In this document: in pieces, positions 18,042-26,693 of the stretch
How the letters are laid out: every line of letters starts with the position of its first letter
Position numbering within the stretch: position 1 is the stretch's first letter
DNA from: Enterococcus ureasiticus
Lineage (GTDB): Bacteria; Bacillota; Bacilli; Lactobacillales; Enterococcaceae
Reading direction: 5' to 3'
DNA: 64,000 nt
NCBI RefSeq assembly: GCF_001730285.1
Contig: NZ_MIJZ01000013.1
Coordinates: forward strand, 62,001 to 126,000
Position numbers and translations under genes: made by a program
The notes under the pieces: model-generated
The model's database searches: none
What the model saw: only the letters and a program-made list of their open reading frames with translations
What the model was told of the DNA's origin: nothing

Positions 18042-18093
18042 TTTATCCACCTTCCTTAAAAACATTTTTTGGATTTTTTTATAATAAAAAATT

Positions 18094-18180
18094 TCCCAAA
18101 ACTCTGAAAACATTTCGCACTCTTGTCGTTTATCACTTAGTAACTAAAACTATTTAGAGACGAAATATTTAGTTTTGGGA
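18094..18180 (-). other. Inverted repeat in the leader of the Ig-like gene
   Basis: TCCCAAAACT (18094-18103) and AGTTTTGGGA (18171-18180) are perfect complements; on the minus strand the distal arm is followed by AATTTTTTATT. It could form a large stem-loop that ends transcription from the upstream PA14 gene or attenuates entry into the Ig-like gene. The loop is long (67 nt), so this is tentative. Confidence 0.35.
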
Positions 18181-18281
18181 TTTTTTTAAATTATTAATAG
18201 TACTTTTCTATAAATTAATAATAATGTGTATACTAATTTATAGGTTCAAAATAGGGGTAAACAGCTTGTTATTTATTTCTT

Positions 18282-19346
18282 TTAAACACCGTTTAAGTCT
18301 GGAGTTGTGTATAGTAATTCTTGAGGAATTAATTTATACGGAACCGGGCTAGATGGCGTTGACCATCTTAAATCGTAACTATATCTAGTGGGTGAAACTT
18401 GAGATGGTCCGTAAAATGGTGCAACGACCTTAACTTTAATGATCTGTCCAGCTTGCAGATACATAGGATATGTCTCTTGAACAAGGACATCATTAATATA
18501 AACTTGAGGAATTATTGAGCCACTAGAAGCGAATCTATAATTACCAGTATCAGTTAACTTAATATAGGCTGTCTTTTTAACTTGGAATCCAGATGCTGGA
18601 TCAATACCTGGATAAGGTTGTTCATTATACTGACAACTGAAATCAAGTGTACTATCTTCAAATTGACTAGCAACAGGAATAAAGCTAATAGTTTGACCTT
18701 GACGTTTTTCATATTCTGTAAAAACTCCATGTACTAATTTATCAGGAACAACTACATCAACCCCTAATAAATCAGGTGTTGTGTAAAGTAACTCTTGTGG
18801 AATACGCTGAACAGGAGAATTAAGCCCGTTAGCTGGTGATTTCCAATAAAGATCTGTTCTGTATTGTCCAGCATTACTTGAAGCTGAAGTAGGGAAGGAG
18901 CTAATAACTTTTATCTTTACAATTTGACCATCTTGCAAGGAAACATAAGGATATGTTGGTTGAACCAGCACATCATTTATATATACCTGAACATTACCAG
19001 AAGAACTTGTTGAAAACATATAAGTTCCTGTACCACTTACCTTCATATAAGCAGTCTCGCTCACTCTAAAGCCATTACTAGGCTTGATGCCTGGATAGGG
19101 TTCTCTATTTGTATTACAACTATAATCTAAATTTTTGTTTTCGTATTGACTCGCTACTGGAATATAATTAATTCCTTCTCTTTTAAAGTACTCTGTGTAT
19201 ACTCCATGAACCAATTTTGCATCCGCTCTACTTAATGGATTTTCCTCTTCTGCTAAAGCAATACTTGAATTTACGATAGTTACTGTGAAACAAGCAATTA
19301 AAATACAACCAATTAATGAAATTCTTTTTTTCATATTCAAAATCAT
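18282..19346 (-). CDS. Secreted protein with two tandem PA14-like domains
   Basis: 354 residues. A signal peptide (residues 1 to about 32, ending SIALAEE) is followed by two homologous domains of about 150 residues. Each starts with KLVHGVxTEY and IPVASQxE, contains EPYPGI, a Y(I/M)K(L/V) strand and VYINDVLVQ, and ends IPQELLYTTPDL. The pattern matches PA14-like lectin modules, and the C-terminal domain of the next gene (15324-18041) shares it. There is no membrane or sortase anchor. ATG 19346 is used because GGATGG lies 6 nt upstream. It is probably a secreted carbohydrate-binding partner of the WxL locus; the ligand is unknown. Confidence 0.75.
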   Translation of the reverse strand: MILNMKKRISLIGCILIACFTVTIVNSSIALAEEENPLSRADAKLVHGVYTEYFKREGINYIPVASQYENKNLDYSCNTNREPYPGIKPSNGFRVSETAYMKVSGTGTYMFSTSSSGNVQVYINDVLVQPTYPYVSLQDGQIVKIKVISSFPTSASSNAGQYRTDLYWKSPANGLNSPVQRIPQELLYTTPDLLGVDVVVPDKLVHGVFTEYEKRQGQTISFIPVASQFEDSTLDFSCQYNEQPYPGIDPASGFQVKKTAYIKLTDTGNYRFASSGSIIPQVYINDVLVQETYPMYLQAGQIIKVKVVAPFYGPSQVSPTRYSYDLRWSTPSSPVPYKLIPQELLYTTPDLNGV

Positions 19347-19548
19347 TTTTTTCCATCCTTTTTTTTTTTATGTTTACCCCATCGAGATTGTACCACTAAA
19401 AAAATACCATGTAAATAGTTTAATAAAATTTACATTTAGTTCAGAGGAAAACATATATAAAATAAATAATCAGATATTTATTTAACTCTACATACTCTTT
19501 TTTTATACAATGTTCTTTAAAAGAAAATGATCGCTAAAAAAGTGTTCG

Positions 19549-20658
19549 TCATATTGTTTTTCCCTTAGACTTATTTTTTTTATTTGTGTTTAGTTGGTTA
19601 ACGTTCTTTTTTTTCTTTTTGCGCCTCTTTTTCTTTCGCTTTCTCAAAATAATGGCAACTAAAACGACAGCGATCAAAATACTCCCCATCCCTAGAGCTA
19701 ACCATAAAACTAAATTTTTATCATCATTTTGTAAATATACTGATTCATCATTAAATTTATTTGCTTCTTTTTCAGAAATAGTGAACTCTTTTTTTAATTC
19801 ATAGTTCTTTTCATCTGCCGTCACTTTAATTAATGCTTCGTATTTTCCAGCAATCATTTCTGTGTCTTTCATATCAAAACCAAACTTTACAGTCGAATTT
19901 GGCGCCATCTGAAAAGCATCTTCTTTTCTGGTATACATCACTTTATTCGTTTTTTTAGAAATAACTTTACTGTCAATCGTCATTTTATGAATAATACTAG
20001 GTGCTTGATTTTGTAGTACAGCTTCTATAAAGTTATGAAAATTACGTTGTCCAGCCTCTACTTTGATCAATTCTAGTTTATTTTCGGCTTTTGTGTTTGA
20101 TTCTGTTACTACTATTGGAAGACTGTATGAAAAAGTATTTATCACAGCTTTATCTTTATCTTTTTCGTTTTTTTGATACTTTTCTGAGAAATGAAGTCCG
20201 CCTAATACCTGTCCTTCATATGGTACTTCAGGTACATTTATTTCAGCGATAATTTCTTTAGTCTCTTTTGCCTCTAATTTAACTGTTGGCTCCTTCACTT
20301 GAACAAGATCTTTTATATCAGTTAGCATGGTGCTATCTTTTTTTTTATCAAATTCTTTGTAGCTTATGACGCCTCCATCACTCGTTGTACCTCTCGTTAC
20401 TTCAATAAAAACTTCTATAGGATAATCAGAATAATTCTTTACTTTTGCCTTTATCACTTGCTGACTACCAGGTGTTACTTTTAAATCATAATAGCCACTT
20501 TCTCCTTTTTGCTGATTCTCAGGATAGATAGCTTCAACAGAAAAAGCTGCCCCTGTCCCTCCTGTTTCATTCGCCCCAGAAGCTTGGACCTGATTTATTG
20601 GTAGAAGAAAAACACATAGCCAAATTAAGCATAAAACATATCTATTCAATTTACGCAT
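19549..20658 (-). CDS. WxL-interacting protein (DUF916/DUF3324)
   Basis: 369 residues. Signal peptide (about 1-26), DUF916-like domain (about 37-160, containing YDLKVTPGSQQVI and the GGLHFSEKY segment), DUF3324-like domain (about 170-300), then one transmembrane helix (LVLWLALGMGSILIAVVLVAII, about 318-340) and a very basic cytoplasmic tail rich in Lys/Arg. Proteins of this build bind WxL proteins and peptidoglycan at the cell surface. It is the second such gene in the locus; each follows a WxL protein gene. Confidence 0.88.
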   Translation of the reverse strand: MRKLNRYVLCLIWLCVFLLPINQVQASGANETGGTGAAFSVEAIYPENQQKGESGYYDLKVTPGSQQVIKAKVKNYSDYPIEVFIEVTRGTTSDGGVISYKEFDKKKDSTMLTDIKDLVQVKEPTVKLEAKETKEIIAEINVPEVPYEGQVLGGLHFSEKYQKNEKDKDKAVINTFSYSLPIVVTESNTKAENKLELIKVEAGQRNFHNFIEAVLQNQAPSIIHKMTIDSKVISKKTNKVMYTRKEDAFQMAPNSTVKFGFDMKDTEMIAGKYEALIKVTADEKNYELKKEFTISEKEANKFNDESVYLQNDDKNLVLWLALGMGSILIAVVLVAIILRKRKKKRRKKKKKNVNQLNTNKKNKSKGKTI

Positions 20659-20768
20659 CTAATTGCTCCTTCATGGAAAATAGAAGTTTAGATAAAAGTT
20701 CGTTACACCTTATACCTAGGTGAGTATCCTTAAAAATAATTCTAAACTTTTACCACCATTCATTCGAT

Positions 20769-20819
20769 AATAGTAGATCTGAGGTACAGCTCTTTGAGCT
20801 ATACCTCAGATCTATTATT
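20769..20819. other. Very stable intercistronic stem-loop
   Basis: 24-nt arms (20769-20792 with 20796-20819) pair at 22 Watson-Crick positions (plus one wobble), around a 3-nt loop. On the minus strand no T-run follows, so it is probably not a terminator for the WxL gene. It could stabilise or process the mRNA between the 20827 and 19549 genes, giving unequal expression of a WxL protein and its partner. On the plus strand a T-run does follow at 20822-20827. Confidence 0.6.
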
Positions 20820-20826
20820 CAATTTT

Positions 20827-21639
20827 TTAAGATAAGGGACTTAGTGTTGGTTTTAGCTCCCAATTCAATACAGCTTGATATTTTCCAGTTTCAACAGCTG
20901 TATTTGCTGGCATTCTAAATGTTACACCATCAGTAAGAGAGTCTTTTGTATTAGTCCCTTTACTATTTGTTCCTAATGCAAGTGAATAGTCACCAACACC
21001 TTGACCTTTTGCAGAATCAGAATTTGCGATCGAAACTTCTGTCCCTGGTGTTAAAACTAATCCATTAGCTACATCGGTTCCAGCAGCTTTTGAGTTGATT
21101 GTAGGCTTAGTCGTGCTTGTACCTTCATAATTTGCATTAGTGAATACAATTTCAGCACCTTCGATTTTTTTCGTTGTATCTCCTACTAAAGAAAATTGAC
21201 TAGAGGTTACAGAGACAGTCCAACCAGTACCACGTTCTGTTCTCATATCATGAGTTGTAATCCATGGTGCACGATAGACTTTCGTCTTATTCTCATCCCA
21301 AGCTGCAACAACTTTAGCATTTGCAGTTACTGCTGCACTAGTTTTTTGTTTTGAACCAAAATCTATATCTGGCACTACAACTAATTTTAAATCACCTGGA
21401 TTATTATTGCCTCCAGGTTTATCTGGGTTTTCTGGATCTGTTGGATCAACCGGATTGGTTGGCTTATCTGGATTTTCTGGATCTGGAATGTTATTAGATC
21501 CATCATCTGTAAAGGTAATATTTCCGTTAGACACTCCTTTTGTTGCCTCTGGATACGTAGCTGCGTCTGCGTTTAACGCACCTACCCCTACGATTGCGGC
21601 CAAAGCGGCACTGCTCATTACTAATTTTGTCAATTTCAT
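20827..21639 (-). CDS. WxL-domain surface protein
   Basis: 270 residues. Signal peptide MKLTKLVMSSAALAAIVGVG with cleavage near NADA; a Pro/Asp/Asn-rich linker (PENPDKPxxPVDPTDPENP, about 53-78); then a C-terminal WxL domain (about 85-270) with the first aromatic motif in GTGWTVSV and the closing motif NWEL near the C terminus, followed by about ten residues. The WxL domain binds peptidoglycan without covalent sorting. The first motif reads W-T-V rather than W-x-L, a common variation. It probably acts with the WxL-interacting protein encoded next. Confidence 0.9.
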   Translation of the reverse strand: MKLTKLVMSSAALAAIVGVGALNADAATYPEATKGVSNGNITFTDDGSNNIPDPENPDKPTNPVDPTDPENPDKPGGNNNPGDLKLVVVPDIDFGSKQKTSAAVTANAKVVAAWDENKTKVYRAPWITTHDMRTERGTGWTVSVTSSQFSLVGDTTKKIEGAEIVFTNANYEGTSTTKPTINSKAAGTDVANGLVLTPGTEVSIANSDSAKGQGVGDYSLALGTNSKGTNTKDSLTDGVTFRMPANTAVETGKYQAVLNWELKPTLSPLS

Positions 21640-21710
21640 TATTTACTCTCTCCTTATAACCTTTTTTTATTATTAAAGTATATATACTTTAGTAACCCAT
21701 CATTAATTTT

Positions 21711-22046
21711 TTATCGCTTACTTCTCTTTTTCATTATCCAAACAAATGCTATAAGAACTAATACAAGGCCAATAACAAGTATAGAAATGGTACTTGTTTC
21801 TCCCGTATTTGGAAAACGCGGTTTACTTGAAAGCTCTTTTGGTTTCCCTTGAAGCTCTGTTTCTTTAGAAGCGGAGGGATTAGAAGTAGTTGTTGTTCTT
21901 GTATCCTCTGTTTCATAAAAACGAATTCCTCCAACAGTTGTTGAATTAGCTGGTCCATTGTACTCTTCGGCTATTGTCAAAGAGCTTGGACTTAACAAAC
22001 TTATACAGAGGAGAGCGAAACCCATGATACACACTATTTTTTTCAT
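21711..22046 (-). CDS. Small sortase-anchored protein of the WxL locus
   Basis: 111 residues: a signal peptide (about 1-26), a short Ser/Thr-rich extracellular region, and a C-terminal sorting signal FPNTGE, a hydrophobic stretch (about 85-104) and KKRSKR. FPNTG is an accepted LPXTG variant in enterococci. The layout matches the small LPXTG proteins (CscD-like) found with WxL proteins in cell-surface complex gene clusters. It starts 4 bp after the stop codon of the preceding WxL-interacting protein gene, so it is cotranscribed and possibly coupled. Confidence 0.85.
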   Translation of the reverse strand: MKKIVCIMGFALLCISLLSPSSLTIAEEYNGPANSTTVGGIRFYETEDTRTTTTSNPSASKETELQGKPKELSSKPRFPNTGETSTISILVIGLVLVLIAFVWIMKKRSKR

Positions 22047-22049
22047 ATC

Positions 22050-23177
22050 CTACTCCTTTCTTTGCATTTTTTCTGTTTCGTTACTTTTCAAAACTTTCTT
22101 TCGCTTCTTCTTTTTTCTTCGCTGCTCTTTTCGTTTTTTCATCTCTTGTTTTCTTTTGTAGATACGAAAAAGAACAAATAGTAGAATAATTAGGAGCAAT
22201 AATGAAAGACTTATCAACATCAGAACTAGATGGCTTTCAAAAATATTTTCTTTTTTGATACTCACATCTTTTTTATTATAATTAGTTGCTTCTTCTGATG
22301 TTATTTGAAATTTTTGATCAAAATGCCAGACCTTTTCCTTTTGAGTAGCTGTTCCTTTAAATTCATAAGTTCCAGCTTTAAAAGGCTCACCATTTAGAGG
22401 AATTGGTAAATCAAATGTACTATTTGGAGCAATGGATACGTTCTTTTTATCTAACGTCAATAATGGTGTTTGAGACTCATATTTTGTTACGGTACCTTTA
22501 ATGTCCACTGCTGATAAATATGCTGGCTGAGCGTTTTCAAATAATAAACTAATAACATTTCTAGCATTTTCTTGATCACCACTCACTTTTTTTAAAGCTA
22601 AATCACCTACAACTTCTTCACTCTTATCATTTGTTCTCAAAACCAAACCAATTTCTCTAGCAAAATTATTCTTTATATTTCCTTCTGTTTTAGCTATCGT
22701 TTTGTTGTATAAATATAATCCTCCAGCTAAAATTCCTTCAAATGGCTGTTTTGGCATTTTCACATGTAACTTTAGCGTATATTCTTCATGTGGTTTTAGT
22801 ATGATTTCTTTCTCTGTAATGGTTATGATATCTTCGATATTGTAGGCTAAGCCCGCAGTATTCTGTTTACTTTTAACAGAATAGGTCACAACCCCTGCAC
22901 GATTTGTTTGAGCACGATTAATAGAAGGAACAACAACAATCTCCTTAGAGGTAGCGTTCGTCAATAGAACTTCTAATTCTTGTGTTTGGCTAGGCGTCAA
23001 ATTCAGATCAAAGTATGTGACTTCTTTTTTGTGCTGATTATCTGGCAGTTTGACATCCGTTGTAAATCCCGCAAATGATTCTTTGTCTGTAGCATAAACA
23101 GTTATATTTGCAACAAAAAATGAACTGATCACTACTCCTAAGACGAAAAAAATAAATAATTTTGATTTGCTCTTCAT
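22050..23177 (-). CDS. WxL-interacting protein (DUF916/DUF3324)
   Basis: 375 residues. Signal peptide (about 1-29, ending TVYA), DUF916 region (about 37-165, with YFDLNLTPSQTQEL and FEGILAGGLYLY), DUF3324 region (about 170-300), one transmembrane helix (about 312-336) and an unusually basic tail (KKRKEQRRKKKKRKK). Same build as the 19549 protein but clearly diverged from it, so the locus holds two WxL/partner pairs. It lies downstream of the interrupted WxL gene, with which it was presumably paired. Confidence 0.88.
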   Translation of the reverse strand: MKSKSKLFIFFVLGVVISSFFVANITVYATDKESFAGFTTDVKLPDNQHKKEVTYFDLNLTPSQTQELEVLLTNATSKEIVVVPSINRAQTNRAGVVTYSVKSKQNTAGLAYNIEDIITITEKEIILKPHEEYTLKLHVKMPKQPFEGILAGGLYLYNKTIAKTEGNIKNNFAREIGLVLRTNDKSEEVVGDLALKKVSGDQENARNVISLLFENAQPAYLSAVDIKGTVTKYESQTPLLTLDKKNVSIAPNSTFDLPIPLNGEPFKAGTYEFKGTATQKEKVWHFDQKFQITSEEATNYNKKDVSIKKENIFESHLVLMLISLSLLLLIILLFVLFRIYKRKQEMKKRKEQRRKKKKRKKVLKSNETEKMQRKE

Positions 23178-23240
23178 CGTTATACCTTTCAGAAATAAAC
23201 TATAAGAAAATTGCCTCTCTTGATTTATCTATTTACTCTT

Positions 23241-23885
23241 TTATGGTGCAGGTGTATCTGATAGCGTCCAGGTTAAACTAGATTGGTATTCTACAGATTT
23301 TCTTGCCGTTTCAGCTGGAACTGCTAGTTCAAATTTAGATAATCCTAGCGTTGAAATACCATCACCCGTTGTCGCTTTAGCTCCAAATATTAGTTGTTCG
23401 CCTCCAGCGCCTGGTACTAAGGTAAGTGAGTTATTGATTTTGCCTCCAGTTGGTAGGGTTCCGCCAATATTCGTTGCCGCACCAGTTGTGATCGTTAAAG
23501 CTGCATTTGTTAACTGACCAGTACCGCCTTTCTCTGTAAATTGAGTCGATTGAGCTACTTTTACACTCCAACCAGCTTTACTCCCTCGAGCATCATTAAC
23601 AGTTAATTTGCCTGTTGTAACTGGTCCAGCTTCTGTGCCATTATCAGTAGCTATCCATTTTTCTGCTAGTTTATTTTGAATTTTGTGTGAACCAAAATTT
23701 AAATTATCAGGCAATCCGGAACCTAAACTACCATCTCCAGGATCAATTATCATATCTCCTTAAGTATACGTAACCGTTGCATTCGTTGTTTTAGTATCTT
23801 TATCTGCAGCTAATGCTTGACTTGAAAAGCCTATAGTAGTTAGTACGAATCCAGATAATAAAGTTGTCGTCATTAATTTTTTCAT
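23241..23885 (-). pseudogene. WxL-domain protein gene interrupted by an in-frame TAA
   Basis: Read from ATG 23885 (GGAGG upstream), the frame gives a signal peptide (KKLMTTTLLSGFVLTTIGF, cleavage near ALA), then VTYT and a TAA stop at codon 42 (23762-23760). The same frame resumes with GDMIIDPGDG and runs to 23241 as an intact WxL domain (GWSVKV and TWTL motifs). A single base change in TAA would restore a normal 214-residue secreted WxL protein. Translation might restart at ATG 23753 with AAGGAG only 2 nt away, but the product would lack a signal peptide. It is either a real nonsense mutation or a sequencing error. Confidence 0.88.
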
Positions 23886-23958
23886 TCTAAAAAAACCTCC
23901 AAAATAATTTTTATATTCAGCTTTTTCAAGCTTTATAACTTATTTGATCTCATTTATT

Positions 23959-25734
23959 CTATTGTGGTACATCAGATAACGTCCATGTAAGAGATGACGT
24001 ATATTGACTTGCTTTTTTATTTGCTTCTTTAGGAACGGTTAAAGAAAATTTTTCCAACGGTATTGTCGTTGTCCCTACTCCTTCTGTTGCTTTTGCTACA
24101 GCAATCATATTCTCCACACCACTTTTCAATGAAACTAGTTCTTTTACCTGACTTGGTATGTTAGAGGTTGTATTCGTTACTTGGCCAACTTCTAAATCAA
24201 GCTTAGTATTGGCTAACGGGCTTCCTTCAGAAGTAACAAAATCCGCTTCTTGCTTTACTTTCAATGTCCAACCACCATTTAAACGAGTATCATCAATCAC
24301 TACTTTCCCTGTAGTTTGAATCCCATTTTCATTTGCAGTAAATGTTTCATCTTTAGCATTTTGAATTTTGGTTTTTCCAAAGTCTAGATTTGTAGGAAAT
24401 GTACTATTATTCATGTTTACTTCTGCTTTTTTATTTGTTTTATTTTTCATATTTGTAGGAAACCAAAGTGGTTTAGACGCGGAATCTGGATACACTAACT
24501 CTCTATCTTTAAGACTGACATCTATCGGTGTACTATCGAGCACATAACCATCTGGTGCTTTAGTTTCAATAAATGAATAGCTTCCTGAAAAAAGCTGATC
24601 AACTTGAACAATACCTTTATCCGTTGAGACTAATCCTTCTTTCACAACTTCTGTTGTATTATCTGGTTTATTTTTTACTAATTTAAATTCAGCTCCTGGA
24701 AGCACTGCGTTAGTTGATTCATCTCGTTTTGTTACCTTGACGCTCCCCCAGCCTTTCAAGTACTCAATCGTCACTGTTGGATTAGCTGATGGCAAATCAA
24801 CCTCAAAATAAGTTGCTCCTCTACGTGCATAATAACCAAGAACGTCACTTGTTCCACCAGCAACTCTATATTTGCCTGGCTGTAAATCAATAAACGTGTA
24901 CTCACCGTTCACTGTTGATACTGATTTTAAAGGAGCTGATAAATCATCGTAAGAAAAAAGAACAACCCTACCATTGATTGGTATACTGTGGTCGTCAGCA
25001 TCTACCGTGTTCACCTTAATTGAATAGGTCTCAACTTTGCTATCAGCAGATGTTTTTTGGGGTTCAAGTTCTTTTAAACCTTTTTTTAGTTCAATTCCTT
25101 TTCCTGTTGATTTTTCTTGTGCTTCAGATTTTATTTTTTCCGTTGAATCAATGGTTGTTTTTTCTAGTGGCGATATTTTTAAAACTTTTAATTCCAAATC
25201 TGACTCTTTATTTGTCTCAAACTTAAACGATAATAACTGATTTTTGTTTGCAACTGAAGAATCTAAGTTTGCTATAAAGGTAAGATCCACTTCTCTTTTT
25301 TTTAATCCAACAAAAAATTCACTTACTTGAAAGGAAATTAATTTTGATTCTTTAAAGTCATCAGCTATTTCCCATTTCCCTAAAATATTGCCTTGTTTAT
25401 CTTTCACTTCAACCGGTTCAGTGCTAGTTGGCGTAAGATAAGGAACTTTAGTAGTAAATATTTGATTTTTTTTAAGTTTCATTTCATTTGGGATCGATAC
25501 ATGGTATTTCACTTGAAAAGAATCATCGTACTTGATTGAATCTCCATTTTTAAGGTCTGTTTTAGCTGTAGTACCTACTTTTGAATCATATTTTGATAAA
25601 CTGACATTTTTAAAAACAGATGTTTCTGTGGTTATTTTTTCACTGTCAGCTCGAATCTTCTCATTTCCAAAATAGTTCAGAAATAATATACCTAAACAGG
25701 CTAACAAAATTACTACTCTAATTTTTTTTCTCAT
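23959..25734 (-). CDS. Modular surface protein with SpaA/Cna-B-like domains and a C-terminal WxL domain
   Basis: About 591 residues. Signal peptide (about 1-29), an N-terminal region of no recognised family (30-220), a Cna-B-like carboxypeptidase-type sandwich (about 235-325), a SpaA-like prealbumin domain (about 330-420, GSVKVTKRDESTNAVLPGAEF and ETKAPDGYVLD), then a WxL domain (about 430-591) with GGWTLKV and LTWTLSD. Isopeptide-bond-forming SpaA domains with a WxL anchor suggest a rigid, non-covalently attached adhesin. The start is ATG 25734 with AAGGAG 9 nt upstream; TTG 25743 directly abuts the ribosome site. It is the first structural gene after the regulator. Confidence 0.87.
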   Translation of the reverse strand: MRKKIRVVILLACLGILFLNYFGNEKIRADSEKITTETSVFKNVSLSKYDSKVGTTAKTDLKNGDSIKYDDSFQVKYHVSIPNEMKLKKNQIFTTKVPYLTPTSTEPVEVKDKQGNILGKWEIADDFKESKLISFQVSEFFVGLKKREVDLTFIANLDSSVANKNQLLSFKFETNKESDLELKVLKISPLEKTTIDSTEKIKSEAQEKSTGKGIELKKGLKELEPQKTSADSKVETYSIKVNTVDADDHSIPINGRVVLFSYDDLSAPLKSVSTVNGEYTFIDLQPGKYRVAGGTSDVLGYYARRGATYFEVDLPSANPTVTIEYLKGWGSVKVTKRDESTNAVLPGAEFKLVKNKPDNTTEVVKEGLVSTDKGIVQVDQLFSGSYSFIETKAPDGYVLDSTPIDVSLKDRELVYPDSASKPLWFPTNMKNKTNKKAEVNMNNSTFPTNLDFGKTKIQNAKDETFTANENGIQTTGKVVIDDTRLNGGWTLKVKQEADFVTSEGSPLANTKLDLEVGQVTNTTSNIPSQVKELVSLKSGVENMIAVAKATEGVGTTTIPLEKFSLTVPKEANKKASQYTSSLTWTLSDVPQ

Positions 25735-25803
25735 GTTTAACAACTCCTTGGATAGGGTATTTTAATAAAAAAGGGTCCTGATTTATGCATATAAATCGTT
25801 TTT

Positions 25804-26484
25804 TTATATGATGTTCTTATTTAATCGAAATCCTTTCGTTCGGATTGTTCGTATTAAGTCTTTTCCCTCTTCTCCTAATTTTTTTCGAATCAAAAATATT
25901 ATATTAGCGACTCGATATTGTCGTCCTTCTGGCTCTCCTTTCCATAAGTGATTAGAAATTTCTTGATAGGTAACTACTTCGTCAGCGTGTTCATAAAGAA
26001 AAGATACTGTTTGAAATTCTAATCGAGTCAAACCAATTTCTGATTGTCCATTAAGTGACACACTTTGCGCGTCTCTATTTAAGATAACGGAAGAAGAATT
26101 TTCAGCTGACGTTTCAGGGAGCACCAGACACTTCAATGTATTTTTTATAATAATAAAATCATTTTCTTCTTCTTCATTGTCTTTAACAAGAATGCCATTT
26201 GCGCCTAAATGGAGACATAGCTTCTGTTCAATCTGCGTCATAGGAGTATCTGTATATAGCCATATTGGAATGAAGAGTTTTTCCTTTCTCAAGTTGGTCA
26301 ACCATTCTAATCCCCTGATTGTATGATTGTTTATTTTCTGATTTACATTTATTAAAATTCCATCAACTTCACTTAATTGTTCCATTTTCTTGATTTCTTT
26401 TGATTTAAATCCATATGAATGTATTTTTTCACTCATTTCTATATCAAAAGGATATTCCGACATGATTATTCCTAGTGTATACAT
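25804..26484 (-). CDS. OmpR-type winged-helix regulator with degenerate receiver; WxL-locus regulator
   Basis: 226 residues. The C-terminal part (about 130-226) is an OmpR/PhoB winged helix: LTRLEFQTVSFLYEHADEVVTYQEISNHLW, then RVANIIFLIRKKLGE and IRTIRTKGFRLN. The N-terminal 115 residues resemble a response-regulator receiver in size, but I see no clear phosphoacceptor Asp pocket (the strand ILINVNQK lacks it) and no adjacent kinase, so it may be a pseudo-receiver. It starts the surface-protein transcription unit. Its AAGGAGAG ribosome site is preceded immediately by inverted repeat IR-L of the putative invertible segment. Confidence 0.82.
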   Translation of the reverse strand: MYTLGIIMSEYPFDIEMSEKIHSYGFKSKEIKKMEQLSEVDGILINVNQKINNHTIRGLEWLTNLRKEKLFIPIWLYTDTPMTQIEQKLCLHLGANGILVKDNEEEENDFIIIKNTLKCLVLPETSAENSSSVILNRDAQSVSLNGQSEIGLTRLEFQTVSFLYEHADEVVTYQEISNHLWKGEPEGRQYRVANIIFLIRKKLGEEGKDLIRTIRTKGFRLNKNII

Positions 26485-26507
26485 TTAATAGGTCTCTCCT
26501 TGTTTCA

Positions 26508-26529
26508 TATTTTTATGTAAAACATGAAA
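26508..26529. repeat. IR-L, left inverted repeat of the putative invertible segment
   Basis: A 22-bp sequence that is a perfect reverse complement of 28002-28023. Its centre, ATGTAAAACAT, is itself dyad-symmetric (ATGT-AAA-ACAT), flanked by TTTT and GAAA, as expected for two recombinase half-sites around a short crossover region. Its inner neighbour is the recombinase gene. Its outer edge is 23 bp from the start codon of the winged-helix regulator. Confidence 0.9.
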
Positions 26530-26573
26530 AAACTGCTAGACTATCTATGCCTTAAGGAATAGGAATACTGTTT

Positions 26574-26592
26574 GACGGCGAATCTGACGGCG
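26574..26592. repeat. GACGGCG double box, left
   Basis: GACGGCG at 26574-26580 and 26586-26592 (12-bp period), GC-rich in a strongly AT-rich setting. The same arrangement recurs at 27829-27846 on the same strand. These could be arm-type binding sites for the N-terminal domain of the recombinase. Confidence 0.65.
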
Positions 26593-26693
26593 GGAAATAT
26601 TGAAAAAAATAGTTTATAAGTCTTTCTTTTATACAATGACGAATCTTATCACTTGGATAAAAAGGAAACATTTACATTTCTGTTTCACTTAAT

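Noticed and set aside
23241-23753. WxL ORF starting at ATG 23753 taken as an intact cytoplasmic gene
   Set aside because: The same frame upstream encodes a signal peptide with a ribosome site, interrupted by one stop codon, and AAGGAG is only 2 nt from this ATG; a broken gene explains it better.
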